Shown here in pieces: positions 52,040 to 61,098 of a DNA stretch of 64,000 nucleotides; the stretch's first letter is position 1; every line of letters starts with the position of its first letter. The position numbers and the translations under genes are program-made. The notes beneath the pieces are model-generated. The model worked only from the letters and a program-made list of their open reading frames with translations. It did not search any database and was not told the DNA's origin. The stretch spans positions 1 through 64,000 of the forward strand of contig CAYSSK010000002.1 of the NCBI GenBank assembly GCA_964433645.1, in the 5' to 3' direction. This stretch comes from Desulfofustis sp964433645. Lineage in GTDB: Bacteria > Desulfobacterota > Desulfobulbia > Desulfobulbales > Desulfocapsaceae.

Positions 52040-53032
52040 ATGTTGCGAAAGGTTACACAGATTCTTGCCATCACGGCTGTATCAAGTATGCTGGCAATCG
52101 GTAGTGCAGTCGCCGCGCCGATTACCATCAAGTTCGCCCACGTAGTTGCCGAGAACACACCGAAGGGCCAGGCAGCCAACAAGTTTCGGGACCTGGTCGC
52201 CGAGCGCATGGGTGATAAGGTTGTTGTCGAAGTCTTCCCGAACTCGCAGCTTTTCGGTGACGACACGGTGTTGGAGGCCATGGCCTTAGGTGATGTACAA
52301 CTGGCTGCCCCGAGTCTTTCCAAGTTCGATCGCTACACCAAATCGCTGCAGGTGTTCGACCTGCCGTTTCTGTTCACCGATATGGCCGCCGCCGAGCGCT
52401 TCCAGCAGAGCGACATCGGGAATGACCTGTTGATGTCCATGGAGGGCAAAGGGCTGATCGGTCTTGGTTATATCCATAACGGTCTGAAGCAGATTTCCGC
52501 CCACAAGCCGCTGCGGGTACCGGAAGATGCCCGGGGTCTCAAATTCAGGATCCAGGCCTCCAACGTCCTGGCGGCCCAGTTTGAAGCGCTTGGCGCAATG
52601 CCTTTGAAAAAGCCGTTCTCCGAGGTTTTTACGCTGCTGCAAACAAAAGCGATCGACGGACAGGAGAATACCTGGTCGAACATCTACTCCCAGAAATTTT
52701 TCGAGGTACAGCCCTACATCACCGAGTCCAACCACGGTCTGATCGACTATCTGGTGGTCACCTCGGCTGAGTTCTGGAACGGTCTGCCGGACGATCTTCG
52801 CGCCGAAGTGAAAAAAGCCCTCGATGATGCGATCGCTTTCGGCAACGAAGTTGCCGCTCAGAAAGCACTGGATGACAAGCAGAAGATCATCGACTCCGGC
52901 CGCTCGGAAATAATTTATCTGACGCCGGAAGAGCGCGCCCTCTGGGTTGAAGCGATGAAGCCGGTATGGCAGAAATTCGAGGAAGAGATCGGCAAGGAGT
53001 TGATCGACGCCGCCTATGCCTCCAATGAATAA
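52040..53032 (+). CDS. dctP: TRAP transporter substrate-binding protein
   Basis: This 330-residue periplasmic receptor has a signal peptide (cleavage near AVAA at residue 26). The mature DctP fold includes FAHVVAENTPKGQAANKF, VFDLPFLFTD and the ligand-contact arginine region LKFRIQASNV. GQENTWSNIYSQKF is characteristic of C4-dicarboxylate receptors. It binds substrate and delivers it to DctQM. GAGGAGGAG precedes the ATG. It is the first gene behind the sigma-54 promoter. Exact ligand (succinate, fumarate, malate or other) is not certain from sequence. Confidence 0.95.
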   Translation: MLRKVTQILAITAVSSMLAIGSAVAAPITIKFAHVVAENTPKGQAANKFRDLVAERMGDKVVVEVFPNSQLFGDDTVLEAMALGDVQLAAPSLSKFDRYTKSLQVFDLPFLFTDMAAAERFQQSDIGNDLLMSMEGKGLIGLGYIHNGLKQISAHKPLRVPEDARGLKFRIQASNVLAAQFEALGAMPLKKPFSEVFTLLQTKAIDGQENTWSNIYSQKFFEVQPYITESNHGLIDYLVVTSAEFWNGLPDDLRAEVKKALDDAIAFGNEVAAQKALDDKQKIIDSGRSEIIYLTPEERALWVEAMKPVWQKFEEEIGKELIDAAYASNE

Positions 53033-53063
53033 TCAGCATCCCTGACGGGACGGGCTGAGAGAA

Positions 53064-53099
53064 CAGGGCAGGGCTCCCGATCGGCGGGTTCCTGCCCTG
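53064..53099 (+). other. Intra-operon hairpin between dctP and dctQ
   Basis: CAGGGCAGG and CCTGCCCTG form a 9-base-pair stem with an 18-base loop and no T-run. Such hairpins after binding-protein genes often stabilise the upstream mRNA, so the receptor is made in excess of the permease. That role is inferred. Confidence 0.6.
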
Positions 53100-53132
53100 A
53101 CGCTTGTCCAACGATTACGCAAGAGGTTGGCG

Positions 53133-53678
53133 ATGTTTCTGAAAATTGTTAATAAAATCGAGGAGGGGATCATTGCCCTGTTCCTGGTCACCTGCACCCT
53201 CCTGGTCTTCATTGATGTGGTGATGCGGTTCGGTTTCAGCAAGGCCTGGATCTGGTCGCAGGAATTGACCCTGCACCTGAGCGCCTGGATGGTCCTGTTC
53301 GGCGCCTCGTACTGTCTCAAACTCGGCGCCCATATCGGCATGGATGCCTTCGTCAAGATCTTTCCTCCGCCGGGACGGAAGATACTGACCGGTGTCGCTT
53401 GTATTCTCAGCCTGATTTATTGCTGGCTCGTTATCTACGGCGCCTGGATCTATCTCGCAAAAGTCAAGATGCTCGGCATCAGTCTGGAAGATCTGCGCTT
53501 TATCCCGACCTATGTCGCGCACAGCATCCTGTTGATCGGTTTTATCTTTCTCGGGGTTCGCCTGCTTATCCTGCTCTGGACGGTAGCATTCGGGGATGTC
53601 GAGGTCTTTCGCCATGCCGATGAGGCCAAAGAGAGTATGGCCATCGTCGAGGAGTTGAAAAAGGAGGGCATGGTATGA
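53133..53678 (+). CDS. dctQ: TRAP transporter small permease subunit
   Basis: This 181-residue protein has four predicted transmembrane helices, starting EEGIIALFLVTCTLLVFIDV. The DctQ signature region WSQELTLHLSAWMVLFGASY and LGAHIGMD are present. It forms the integral-membrane complex with DctM. The ATG at 53133 follows AAGAGG, and a TTG six bases earlier is a weaker start. It overlaps dctM by four bases. Confidence 0.95.
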   Translation: MFLKIVNKIEEGIIALFLVTCTLLVFIDVVMRFGFSKAWIWSQELTLHLSAWMVLFGASYCLKLGAHIGMDAFVKIFPPPGRKILTGVACILSLIYCWLVIYGAWIYLAKVKMLGISLEDLRFIPTYVAHSILLIGFIFLGVRLLILLWTVAFGDVEVFRHADEAKESMAIVEELKKEGMV

Positions 53679-55072
53679 CCACCGCCGCATTGTTCATTTT
53701 ACTTTTCGGCTGCATGCTGCTGGGCATGCCGATAGCCCTGGCCCTCGGATTGTCGAGCATCGGTACCATCCTGATGTTCTCGCACGACTCCATCGCCTCG
53801 ATCTCTCTGAAATTGTTCGAAGCATTGTCCAAGCATTACACCTTGCTGGCCATCCCCTTTTTCATCCTGTCATCGTCGTTTTTATCCACCGGCGGGGTGG
53901 CCAAACGAATCATCCGCTTTGCCACCAGCCTGGTCGGCCATATCAAAGGCGGCGTGGCGATGGCCTCGGTCGTGGCCTGTATGATTTTCGCCGCCGTTTC
54001 CGGCTCGTCGCCGGCCACCGTCGCCGCGATCGGCTCCATCTGCATCGCCGGCATGCTCAAGATCGGCTACCCGGAGAGTTTCGGCGCCGGCGTCATCACT
54101 ACCGCCGGTACCCTGGGCATCCTGATCCCGCCGTCCATCGTCATGCTCGTCTATTCGGCGGCGACCGAGGTATCGGCGGCCCGGATGTTCATGGCCGGCT
54201 TTCTGCCCGGTCTGATGATGGGGCTGATGTTGATGCTCGTCATCTATATCGTCGCCCGGTTTCGCAACCTGCCGAGCCTTCCCTGGGTCGGCTTCAAGGA
54301 ACTGCTGGTTTCCGGCTGGAGCGCGCTGGGCGGATTGATGCTGATCATCATTGTCCTCGGTTCGATCTATGGCGGTATCGCCAGCCCCACCGAAGCCGCT
54401 GCAGTTTCCGCGGTCTATGCGTTCGGCATTGCCTGTTTCGGCTATCGGGACATGGGGCCGATGAAGGCGCAACCGTGGTTCAAACCCGGTGAATCGCTGC
54501 CGGCGGCGCTGTTTCGCAATAGCTGGCAGATCACGCTGGCCCTGCCGAAATGCATTTTCGACCGGGATGTCAACAAGGTGCTGATGGATGCGTCTAAAGT
54601 CAGCATCATGCTGCTGTTCATCATCGCCAACGCGATGCTCTTTGCCCACGTGCTGACCACCGAGCGGATCCCGCACCATATCGCCTCGATCATCGTCGAA
54701 CTCGGGTTGACGCCCTGGATGTTTCTGATCGTGGTCAACCTGCTGCTCCTTGCCGCCGGTAACTTCATGGAGCCCTCGGCGATCCTGCTGATCATGGCGC
54801 CGATTCTCTTTCCGATCGCGCTGCAGCTCGGTATCGACCCGATTCATCTCGGTATCGTGATGGTCGTCAACATGGAAATCGGCATGCTGACGCCGCCGGT
54901 CGGCTTGAACCTCTTTGTCATGTCCGGTATTACCGGCAATTCCATGGGCTGGGTCATCAAAGCGGCGCTGCCGTGGCTCGGCCTGATGCTCGTTTTCCTG
55001 ATGCTGATCACCTATATTCCGCAGATTTCGCTGTTCCTGCCGGAATATATCGACAAGCTGAAGGGATATTGA
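53675..55072 (+). CDS. dctM: TRAP transporter large permease subunit
   Basis: This 465-residue protein with about 12 membrane helices is the sodium-driven transport unit. It shows LFGCMLLGMPIALALGLSS, FILSSSFLSTGGVAKRI, the AVSGSSPATVAAIGSI loop and TPPVGLNLFVMSGI, all typical of DctM. The middle region (about residues 255-300) is a longer cytoplasmic/periplasmic insertion than in minimal DctM proteins. It ends about 165 bases before the UspA gene, which is probably co-transcribed. Confidence 0.95.
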   Translation: MTTAALFILLFGCMLLGMPIALALGLSSIGTILMFSHDSIASISLKLFEALSKHYTLLAIPFFILSSSFLSTGGVAKRIIRFATSLVGHIKGGVAMASVVACMIFAAVSGSSPATVAAIGSICIAGMLKIGYPESFGAGVITTAGTLGILIPPSIVMLVYSAATEVSAARMFMAGFLPGLMMGLMLMLVIYIVARFRNLPSLPWVGFKELLVSGWSALGGLMLIIIVLGSIYGGIASPTEAAAVSAVYAFGIACFGYRDMGPMKAQPWFKPGESLPAALFRNSWQITLALPKCIFDRDVNKVLMDASKVSIMLLFIIANAMLFAHVLTTERIPHHIASIIVELGLTPWMFLIVVNLLLLAAGNFMEPSAILLIMAPILFPIALQLGIDPIHLGIVMVVNMEIGMLTPPVGLNLFVMSGITGNSMGWVIKAALPWLGLMLVFLMLITYIPQISLFLPEYIDKLKGY

Positions 55073-55239
55073 GGCCTCACGCCGGTACGCCGCACCGAAT
55101 TCGATCTCCAAGAGATCATCGGTCCGGCGTATCGGCTCGTGGTCCCGGTGCCATCGACAGACCGATCACCGTGGTTAGCTTATGGTGGTGGGAGCACTCA
55201 TCTGTCCAGTTTCTTAACAGATCGTCAGGAGGGAGCAGG

Positions 55240-55725
55240 ATGTTACCGGAATTCAAAACTATTTTATATGCCACCGATCTTGGTGAACATACCCGCCCGG
55301 TTTTTCGCACAGCGATCAGCCTGGCTCGCCATTATGAAGCGGATATCATCATGATGCATGTGGTAGAACCGATGTCTTCGGCAGCACAGGCGATCGTTGA
55401 AACCTATCTGACCGACATGGATGCAAAGAAGATTTATCAGGACAATATGCGTTCGGTGCTGCAGACGATGAAGAGCAGGTTGGAGACCTTCTGTGATGAA
55501 GAGGTGCAGAGCCGCAATCGGCAGGATATCCGGGTCAGGGAAATGCTGGTGGTCAGCGGTCGTCCCAGTGAGGAAATTATCAGGACCGCCCAAAAGCAAG
55601 AGGCTGATCTGATCGTCATGGGGAAATCCACCCGCCGCATTTTCGGCACCGACATCGTCGGTTCCACGGCCCGCCGAGTACCCCGGTATGCGACGATCCC
55701 GGTGCTGATCGTACCGAACAACTGA
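55240..55725 (+). CDS. Universal stress protein (UspA family)
   Basis: This 161-residue UspA-fold protein begins FKTILYATDLGEHTRPVFRT and ends with the nucleotide-binding loop VMGKSTRRIFGTDIVGSTAR, then VPVLIVPN-like sequence. The G-x2-G-x9-G(S/T) pattern suggests ATP binding. UspA proteins next to TRAP operons (such as TeaD) can tune transport, so a link with DctPQM is reasonable but inferred. GGAGGG lies just before the ATG. ispH follows 11 bases later. Confidence 0.9.
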   Translation: MLPEFKTILYATDLGEHTRPVFRTAISLARHYEADIIMMHVVEPMSSAAQAIVETYLTDMDAKKIYQDNMRSVLQTMKSRLETFCDEEVQSRNRQDIRVREMLVVSGRPSEEIIRTAQKQEADLIVMGKSTRRIFGTDIVGSTARRVPRYATIPVLIVPNN

Positions 55726-55736
55726 CAATTGACGCG

Positions 55737-56681
55737 ATGTCGGAGGCAGAGATCGATGTCGTCCTGGCTTCACCGCGTGGCTTTTGTGCCGGTGTGGTCC
55801 GGGCCATCGAGACGGTTAAATTGACCCTGCAGGCCGAAGGCGCTCCGGTCTTCGTGCTGCACGAAATCGTCCATAACCGCCACGTCCTCGCCGAACTGGA
55901 ACAACTCGGCGCCCGGTTCGTCAGAGATCTGTCTGACATTCCCCCGGGCGGCATCTGTATTTTCAGTGCTCATGGGATCTCCCGCGACACGGAACATCGG
56001 GCCGCGGGCGGCGGACTGCAAACCATCGATGCGACCTGTCCGCTGGTGAGTGCTATCCATCGTCTGGTCGAGAAGTATCATGGCCAGGGGTATGACGTGA
56101 TCATCATCGGTCACCACGGGCACCCGGAAGTGGTAGGAACGGCAGGGCGGGTCGAAGATCGGGTCCATGTGGTGGCCGACGAGCAGGAGGCGGGTCGGGT
56201 CGCGGTCACCGATATCGGCAAAGTCGCTTACGTCACCCAGACCACCCTCAGCCAACATGATGTGGCCGGGATTCGCACGGTGTTGCGACAACGCTTCCCG
56301 GATATCAAGGGTCCTGCCGAATCAAATATCTGCTATGCGACCCAGAATCGGCAGGATGCGGTGCGTCAGCTCGCCGAGCGGGTCGAGCTGATTTTCGTGG
56401 TCGGTTCGAAAAACAGTTCCAACTCCAATCGCCTGAAAGAAGTTGCCGAGAGTGGCGGCTGCCGCAGTTATCTGATTGACGACCGACAGGACCTGCAGCC
56501 GGGCTGGCTGACCGGAATCACCAGCGTCGGTATTACCGCCGGTGCTTCCGCACCGGAGCGTCTGGTGGAGGGGGTGATCGATTGGCTCGAAGAACACGCC
56601 GTAATCAAGAGTGTTACGGAATTGTTCGGCAAGGATGAACATATCAAATTCAAGCCGGCCCGACCGTATCGGCGGCACTAG
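55737..56681 (+). CDS. ispH: 4-hydroxy-3-methylbut-2-enyl diphosphate reductase
   Basis: This 314-residue iron-sulfur enzyme makes IPP and DMAPP in the last step of the MEP isoprenoid pathway. Cluster cysteines are seen in SPRGFCAGVVRAIE, DATCPLVSAIHR and SNICYATQNRQDAV. Substrate-binding histidines lie in HEIVHNRHV and GHHGHPEVVG, and SSNSNRL and GASAPE are also conserved. It is closely spaced after the UspA gene and convergent with dapL. Confidence 0.97.
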   Translation: MSEAEIDVVLASPRGFCAGVVRAIETVKLTLQAEGAPVFVLHEIVHNRHVLAELEQLGARFVRDLSDIPPGGICIFSAHGISRDTEHRAAGGGLQTIDATCPLVSAIHRLVEKYHGQGYDVIIIGHHGHPEVVGTAGRVEDRVHVVADEQEAGRVAVTDIGKVAYVTQTTLSQHDVAGIRTVLRQRFPDIKGPAESNICYATQNRQDAVRQLAERVELIFVVGSKNSSNSNRLKEVAESGGCRSYLIDDRQDLQPGWLTGITSVGITAGASAPERLVEGVIDWLEEHAVIKSVTELFGKDEHIKFKPARPYRRH

Positions 56682-56712
56682 GGTCGAGCCGGCCTTCCTG
56701 CCGGTGTTCCTG

Positions 56713-57936
56713 CTAGCCGAGTGATTGCTTGATGCGCGCCATTGCTTCGGCTACATTTTCCCGCGAGTTAAAAGCGGACAACCGGATATAGCCGGCACCG
56801 CAACTGCCGAAACCGGCGCCCGGCGTGCAGACGACGCCGGCCTGCTGGAGCAGTCGATCAAAAAACTGCCAGGAATCGCCCCCGCCGTCGATCCAGATAT
56901 AGGGGGAGTGGTCCCCGCCGACACAGTCGTAGCCCAACTCGGTCATCGCGGTCCTGATGATCGCGGCATTATCCAGATAATAGGTGATCAACTCCGTGGC
57001 CTGCCGGCTGCCCTCGGCGCTGTACAATGCTTCGGCGGCCCGTTGTACCGGGTAGGAGACGCCGTTGAATTTCGTGGAGTGGCGGCGGTGCCAGAGATCG
57101 TGCAGCGACTGCGGAGCACCTGAGCGATCGTAGGCCGTGCACGCTTTCGGCACGACCGTGTAGGCGCAGCGAGTGCCGGTAAAACCGCCGCTCTTGGAAA
57201 AACTGCGAAACTCGATAGCCACTTCTTCGGCGCCGTCGAGTTCAAATATCGACTTGGGCAGGGACTCGTCACGGATAAACGCTTCATACGCGGCGTCGAA
57301 CAGGATCAAGGCCCGATTGGCCCGGGCGTAATCGACCCAGGTCCGCAGCTCCGCCCGGGAGATGGTGGAGCCGGTCGGGTTGTTCGGAAAACACAGATAG
57401 ATCAAGTCGACCGGTGTGGCCGGCAGGGCCGGGATGAAATTGGTTTCCCGGCGCGATTCCAGGTAGACGATACCGTCGTAACGGCCGTTTGCATAGTCTC
57501 CGGAACGGCCCGCCATGACATTGGTATCGAGGTAGACGGGGTAGACCGGGTCCGGTATCGCGACAACGATATCGGTGGAGAAGATTTCCTGGATATTGCC
57601 GGTATCGCATTTGGCGCCGTCACTGATGAATATTTCATCGGCATCAATCGCCGCGCCGCGGGCCTTGAAGTCGTGCTCGGCAATGATCTCGCGTAAAAAC
57701 GGATACCCCTGCTCCGGTCCGTAGCCTCGGAAACTCTCCTCCCGGCCCATTTCGTCGACGGCCTGATGAAAGGCCGTGATGCAGGCGGCCGGCAGCGGTC
57801 TGGTCACATCTCCGATGCCAAGTTTGATTATGCGCTGATCCGGATGGGTCTGCTGGTAGGCGGCCACCTTGCCGGCGATATCGGAAAAGAGGTAGGATGC
57901 CTGCAATTTCTTGTAATGCTCGTTTATCGTGATCAT
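56713..57936 (-). CDS. dapL: LL-diaminopimelate aminotransferase
   Basis: This 407-residue PLP enzyme converts tetrahydrodipicolinate directly to LL-diaminopimelate for lysine and peptidoglycan. It shows IIKLGIGDVTRPLP, FRGYGPEQGYPFLREIIAEH, ISDGAKCDTGNIQ, CFPNNPTGS and the PLP lysine in SFSKSGGFTGTRC, all specific to DapL. The ATG at 57936 with AGGA upstream is preferred, because a frame running to 58092 adds 52 unconserved residues. The DapL route is common in Deltaproteobacteria, Chlamydiae and plants, and replaces the succinylase pathway. Confidence 0.96.
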   Translation of the reverse strand: MITINEHYKKLQASYLFSDIAGKVAAYQQTHPDQRIIKLGIGDVTRPLPAACITAFHQAVDEMGREESFRGYGPEQGYPFLREIIAEHDFKARGAAIDADEIFISDGAKCDTGNIQEIFSTDIVVAIPDPVYPVYLDTNVMAGRSGDYANGRYDGIVYLESRRETNFIPALPATPVDLIYLCFPNNPTGSTISRAELRTWVDYARANRALILFDAAYEAFIRDESLPKSIFELDGAEEVAIEFRSFSKSGGFTGTRCAYTVVPKACTAYDRSGAPQSLHDLWHRRHSTKFNGVSYPVQRAAEALYSAEGSRQATELITYYLDNAAIIRTAMTELGYDCVGGDHSPYIWIDGGGDSWQFFDRLLQQAGVVCTPGAGFGSCGAGYIRLSAFNSRENVAEAMARIKQSLG

Positions 57937-58127
57937 GGTTATGTCCTGTGACTGAATCGGAGCGCCACGGCGCGCTCGTTGGCGGTAATGGACCGACTCG
58001 GTGGCCGTGGTTTGGTCGAGCCGACCGAGGCGGCAACCAGATTCAACTAGCATGAAACGGCCGCCTCTGTCAACGTTCTCAAAGACATTCAAGAGACGCC
58101 ATTTCTCAATGAGTAAGGGGTAACAAT

Positions 58128-60791
58128 TTGAACAGACAAAACTTTCAACCGATCAGGCTGGCCGATTATCGGCCGCCTGATTTTTTGGTCGATGAGTTGT
58201 TTCTCACGTTTCGTCTCAAAGAACGGGGCACGGTCGTGCAGGCCCGTTCAACGATCAGGCGTAATCCGGCGGCGGGCAACCACGAAGAACCGCTGCGCCT
58301 CGCCGGGGAACAACTCGAACTGGTCGACCTGCTCCTCGACGACCGGCCATGGGCGCCGCAGGACGTCAGCATAACGGATCAGGAACTGGTCATCGCCCAC
58401 GTGCCTGATGAATTCAGCCTGCAGGTCACCACCCGGATCAACCCCGAAGACAATACCGCGCTGAGCGGCCTGTACCGCTCTTCCGGAATGTATTGCACCC
58501 AGTGCGAGGCGGAAGGGTTCCGCCGGATAACCTATTTTCTTGATCGTCCCGACGTGCTGGCCCGTTACACGACGCGTATTGAAGCAGCATCGGAGGGATG
58601 TCCGGTGCTGCTGGCCAATGGCAACCTCGTGGCCGCAGGGACGATGGACGACGGCTATCACTTCGCCCAGTGGCAGGATCCCTTTCCCAAACCGAGCTAT
58701 CTCTTTGCCCTGGTCGCCGGCGATCTCGTCACCATTGAAGACGAGTTTATCACCGCCTCGGGGCGGTGCGTGGCGCTGCAGATTTATGTCCATGAGCGCA
58801 ACCGCGACAAATGCGGGCACGCCATGACCTCGCTGAAAAAAGCGATGCAGTGGGATGAGCGGGTCTACGGACTGGAGTACGATCTCGATCGGTACATGGT
58901 CGTCGCCGTCGATGATTTCAACATGGGGGCCATGGAAAACAAGGGTCTCAACGTGTTCAATGCCAAATATGTACTGGCCGATCCACGCAGTGCGACCGAC
59001 CGGGACTATCTGGCGATCGAAGGGGTCATCGCCCACGAGTATTTCCATAATTGGACGGGAAACCGGGTAACCTGCCGGGACTGGTTTCAATTAAGCCTGA
59101 AAGAGGGGTTGACGGTATTTCGCGATCAGCAGTTTTCGGCCGACATGCATTCAGCCGCGGTCCAACGCATCGAGGATGTTCGGGTGCTCAGGCAATTCCA
59201 GTTCCGGGAGGATGCGGGACCGATGGCCCATCCGGTCCGGCCCGATCAATACCTGGAGATCAATAATTTCTATACGGTTACCATTTACAACAAAGGAGCC
59301 GAGGTTGTCAGGATGCTGCACACCCTGCTCGGGCCGCGGGAATTCCGTCGGGGGATGGATCTTTATTTCCAGCGGCATGACGGCCAGGCCGTGACCTGCG
59401 ATGATTTCGTCGCCGCGATGGCCGATGCCTCGGGCCGTGACCTGGCCCAGTTCAAACGCTGGTATGTGCAGGCCGGCACCCCCCGGTTGACGGTGGCCGA
59501 GCAATGGGACGAGCGGCAGCACCGCTATGTGGTCACCGTCGCCCAGGAAACACCGGCGACACCGGGGCAACCGGACAAAGAGCCGCTGCATCTGCCGCTC
59601 CTTGTCGGCCTGCTCGATGGCAGCGGCGCTGATCTGGCGGCCAGGGTTTCCTGTCCGTACGAGCGACGGGGCAGCGATCTGCTGCTTGAGTTGCAAGAGG
59701 AGCAGCAGCATTTTGTCTTTCAAGACGTGCCTCAGAAGCCGGTGCTCTCGTTTCTGCGCGGCTTTTCCGCACCGGTGAACGTCAACCCGTTTCAGAGCAG
59801 GGCGCAGAAGGCCTTTGTCATGCAGCACGATTCCGACCTGTTCAATAGATGGGACGCCGCTTTTTCTCTGGCTGAGGCGGTGATTCTGGAATGTCTGGAG
59901 ACACTCGTTGCCGGAGGGACCATGATGCTCGACCCGGTCTATCTCGAGGCGATGCGTTCCCTGGTCGAACAACCGGCCGACGATCGCTCGCTGACCGCCC
60001 TGGCCTTGCAACTGCCTGCGGAAAATCATCTGCTGCAGGCCTTGAAGGTGATCGATCCGGCCGCGCTGCATGCAGCGCATCGCTTCGTCAAACGAGAGCT
60101 GGCCGATCGGCTGGCCGATGAGTTGCTGCTCTTGTATCGCGACAACGAGCCGTCGGCCGCCTACCGCTTGACCGAGGAGCAGATCGGTAAACGCAGTCTG
60201 CGCACGGTTAGCCTCGACTATCTGGCGGTGCTGGGCGAGCAGCGGGCCGAGTTGCTCGAGTTGTGCGCCAAACAGTATCGGCAGAGCGCCACCATGACCG
60301 AAAAGATCGGCGCTCTGTCGGCTCTTGTCCAGGTGGCGGGAGCGTTGCGGGACGAAATTGTCGAGCACTTTGAAAATGAGTGGCGCAGCGATCCGTTGGT
60401 CATGGACAAGTGGTTTGCTCTCCAGGCCGCATCTCCGGCGGGAGACACCTATGATCGAGTCAAAAAATTACTCGGTCACCCAAGCTTCTCACTGAAAAAT
60501 CCCAACAAGGTGCGTTCACTGCTCGGGGCGTTTGGCCAGAACCATGTTCACTTCCACCACGAGAGCGGTCGCGGGTATCGCCTGCTGGCTGATTTGATTC
60601 TCGAACTCGACCCGCTCAATTCTCAGCTTGCGGCCAGACTGGTGCAACCTTTTGTTACCTGGAGACGATATACCCGGGATCGCCGGCAGATGATGCAGGG
60701 GATTCTGGAGGAGATCGGCGGCAAGAAAGAGGTGTCGCGGGACGTTTATGAGATCGTCAGCAAAAGCCTCGCCGAGCGGCCGAACGATTAA
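58128..60791 (+). CDS. pepN: Aminopeptidase N (M1 family)
   Basis: This 887-residue zinc aminopeptidase is of the E. coli PepN type. The exopeptidase motif GAMEN is at residues 267-271, the zinc motif HEYFH at 303-307, and the third ligand glutamate is in LKEGLTVFRDQQF (about residue 326). It removes N-terminal residues from peptides in the cytoplasm. The start is a TTG with GTAAGGGG eight bases upstream, and it gives the family-like N terminus RLADYRPPDFLVDELFLTF. The last codons overlap the convergent small CxxCH gene by four bases. Confidence 0.95.
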   Translation: MNRQNFQPIRLADYRPPDFLVDELFLTFRLKERGTVVQARSTIRRNPAAGNHEEPLRLAGEQLELVDLLLDDRPWAPQDVSITDQELVIAHVPDEFSLQVTTRINPEDNTALSGLYRSSGMYCTQCEAEGFRRITYFLDRPDVLARYTTRIEAASEGCPVLLANGNLVAAGTMDDGYHFAQWQDPFPKPSYLFALVAGDLVTIEDEFITASGRCVALQIYVHERNRDKCGHAMTSLKKAMQWDERVYGLEYDLDRYMVVAVDDFNMGAMENKGLNVFNAKYVLADPRSATDRDYLAIEGVIAHEYFHNWTGNRVTCRDWFQLSLKEGLTVFRDQQFSADMHSAAVQRIEDVRVLRQFQFREDAGPMAHPVRPDQYLEINNFYTVTIYNKGAEVVRMLHTLLGPREFRRGMDLYFQRHDGQAVTCDDFVAAMADASGRDLAQFKRWYVQAGTPRLTVAEQWDERQHRYVVTVAQETPATPGQPDKEPLHLPLLVGLLDGSGADLAARVSCPYERRGSDLLLELQEEQQHFVFQDVPQKPVLSFLRGFSAPVNVNPFQSRAQKAFVMQHDSDLFNRWDAAFSLAEAVILECLETLVAGGTMMLDPVYLEAMRSLVEQPADDRSLTALALQLPAENHLLQALKVIDPAALHAAHRFVKRELADRLADELLLLYRDNEPSAAYRLTEEQIGKRSLRTVSLDYLAVLGEQRAELLELCAKQYRQSATMTEKIGALSALVQVAGALRDEIVEHFENEWRSDPLVMDKWFALQAASPAGDTYDRVKKLLGHPSFSLKNPNKVRSLLGAFGQNHVHFHHESGRGYRLLADLILELDPLNSQLAARLVQPFVTWRRYTRDRRQMMQGILEEIGGKKEVSRDVYEIVSKSLAERPND

Positions 60792-61069
60792 CCGTCTCTC
60801 TTGTGACAGAACAGGCACCGGTACGGCGGTGGATGGTCTTCGGAAAGAGGCGCCTCGCCGGTCGGGCGATGGCAGTGCCGGCACTGGGTCTCGGCCTCTT
60901 TCTTGGCGGCGATGCGGTGCAGGGGCAGGTGGACCTCGTCGACCGGCAACGGTGTCGTCGTTTCTTCCGGGGCGAGCAGCAGAAAGAGCAGAACGGAGAG
61001 GCACAGCAGGGCAAAGGCGAAGTTGACTATCCTGAATCGTTTCTTTTTCGGGGGCTGGTCTGGTGACAT
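60788..61069 (-). CDS. Small membrane-anchored protein with two CxxCH motifs
   Basis: This 93-residue protein has a basic N terminus and one transmembrane helix (about residues 13-33, IVNFAFALLCLSVLLFLLLA). A short periplasmic tail carries CRHCH (63-67) and CLFCH (85-89). CxxCH is the covalent heme c attachment motif, so a membrane-anchored diheme cytochrome is plausible. A zinc-ribbon-like fold is the alternative. It sits directly downstream of the GGR gene and the sdhBA set on the same strand. The start is uncertain: GTG at 61090 would add seven residues. Its stop shares the bases TTAA with the convergent pepN stop. Confidence 0.65.
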   Translation of the reverse strand: MSPDQPPKKKRFRIVNFAFALLCLSVLLFLLLAPEETTTPLPVDEVHLPLHRIAAKKEAETQCRHCHRPTGEAPLSEDHPPPYRCLFCHKRDG

Positions 61070-61098
61070 TGATTCAATCGATTGGCGCACGAAGTGGT

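Noticed and set aside
53882..55111. 409-codon open frame on the minus strand
   Set aside because: It is antisense to dctM and encodes a His/Asp/Gln-rich product typical of the complement of a hydrophobic membrane protein.
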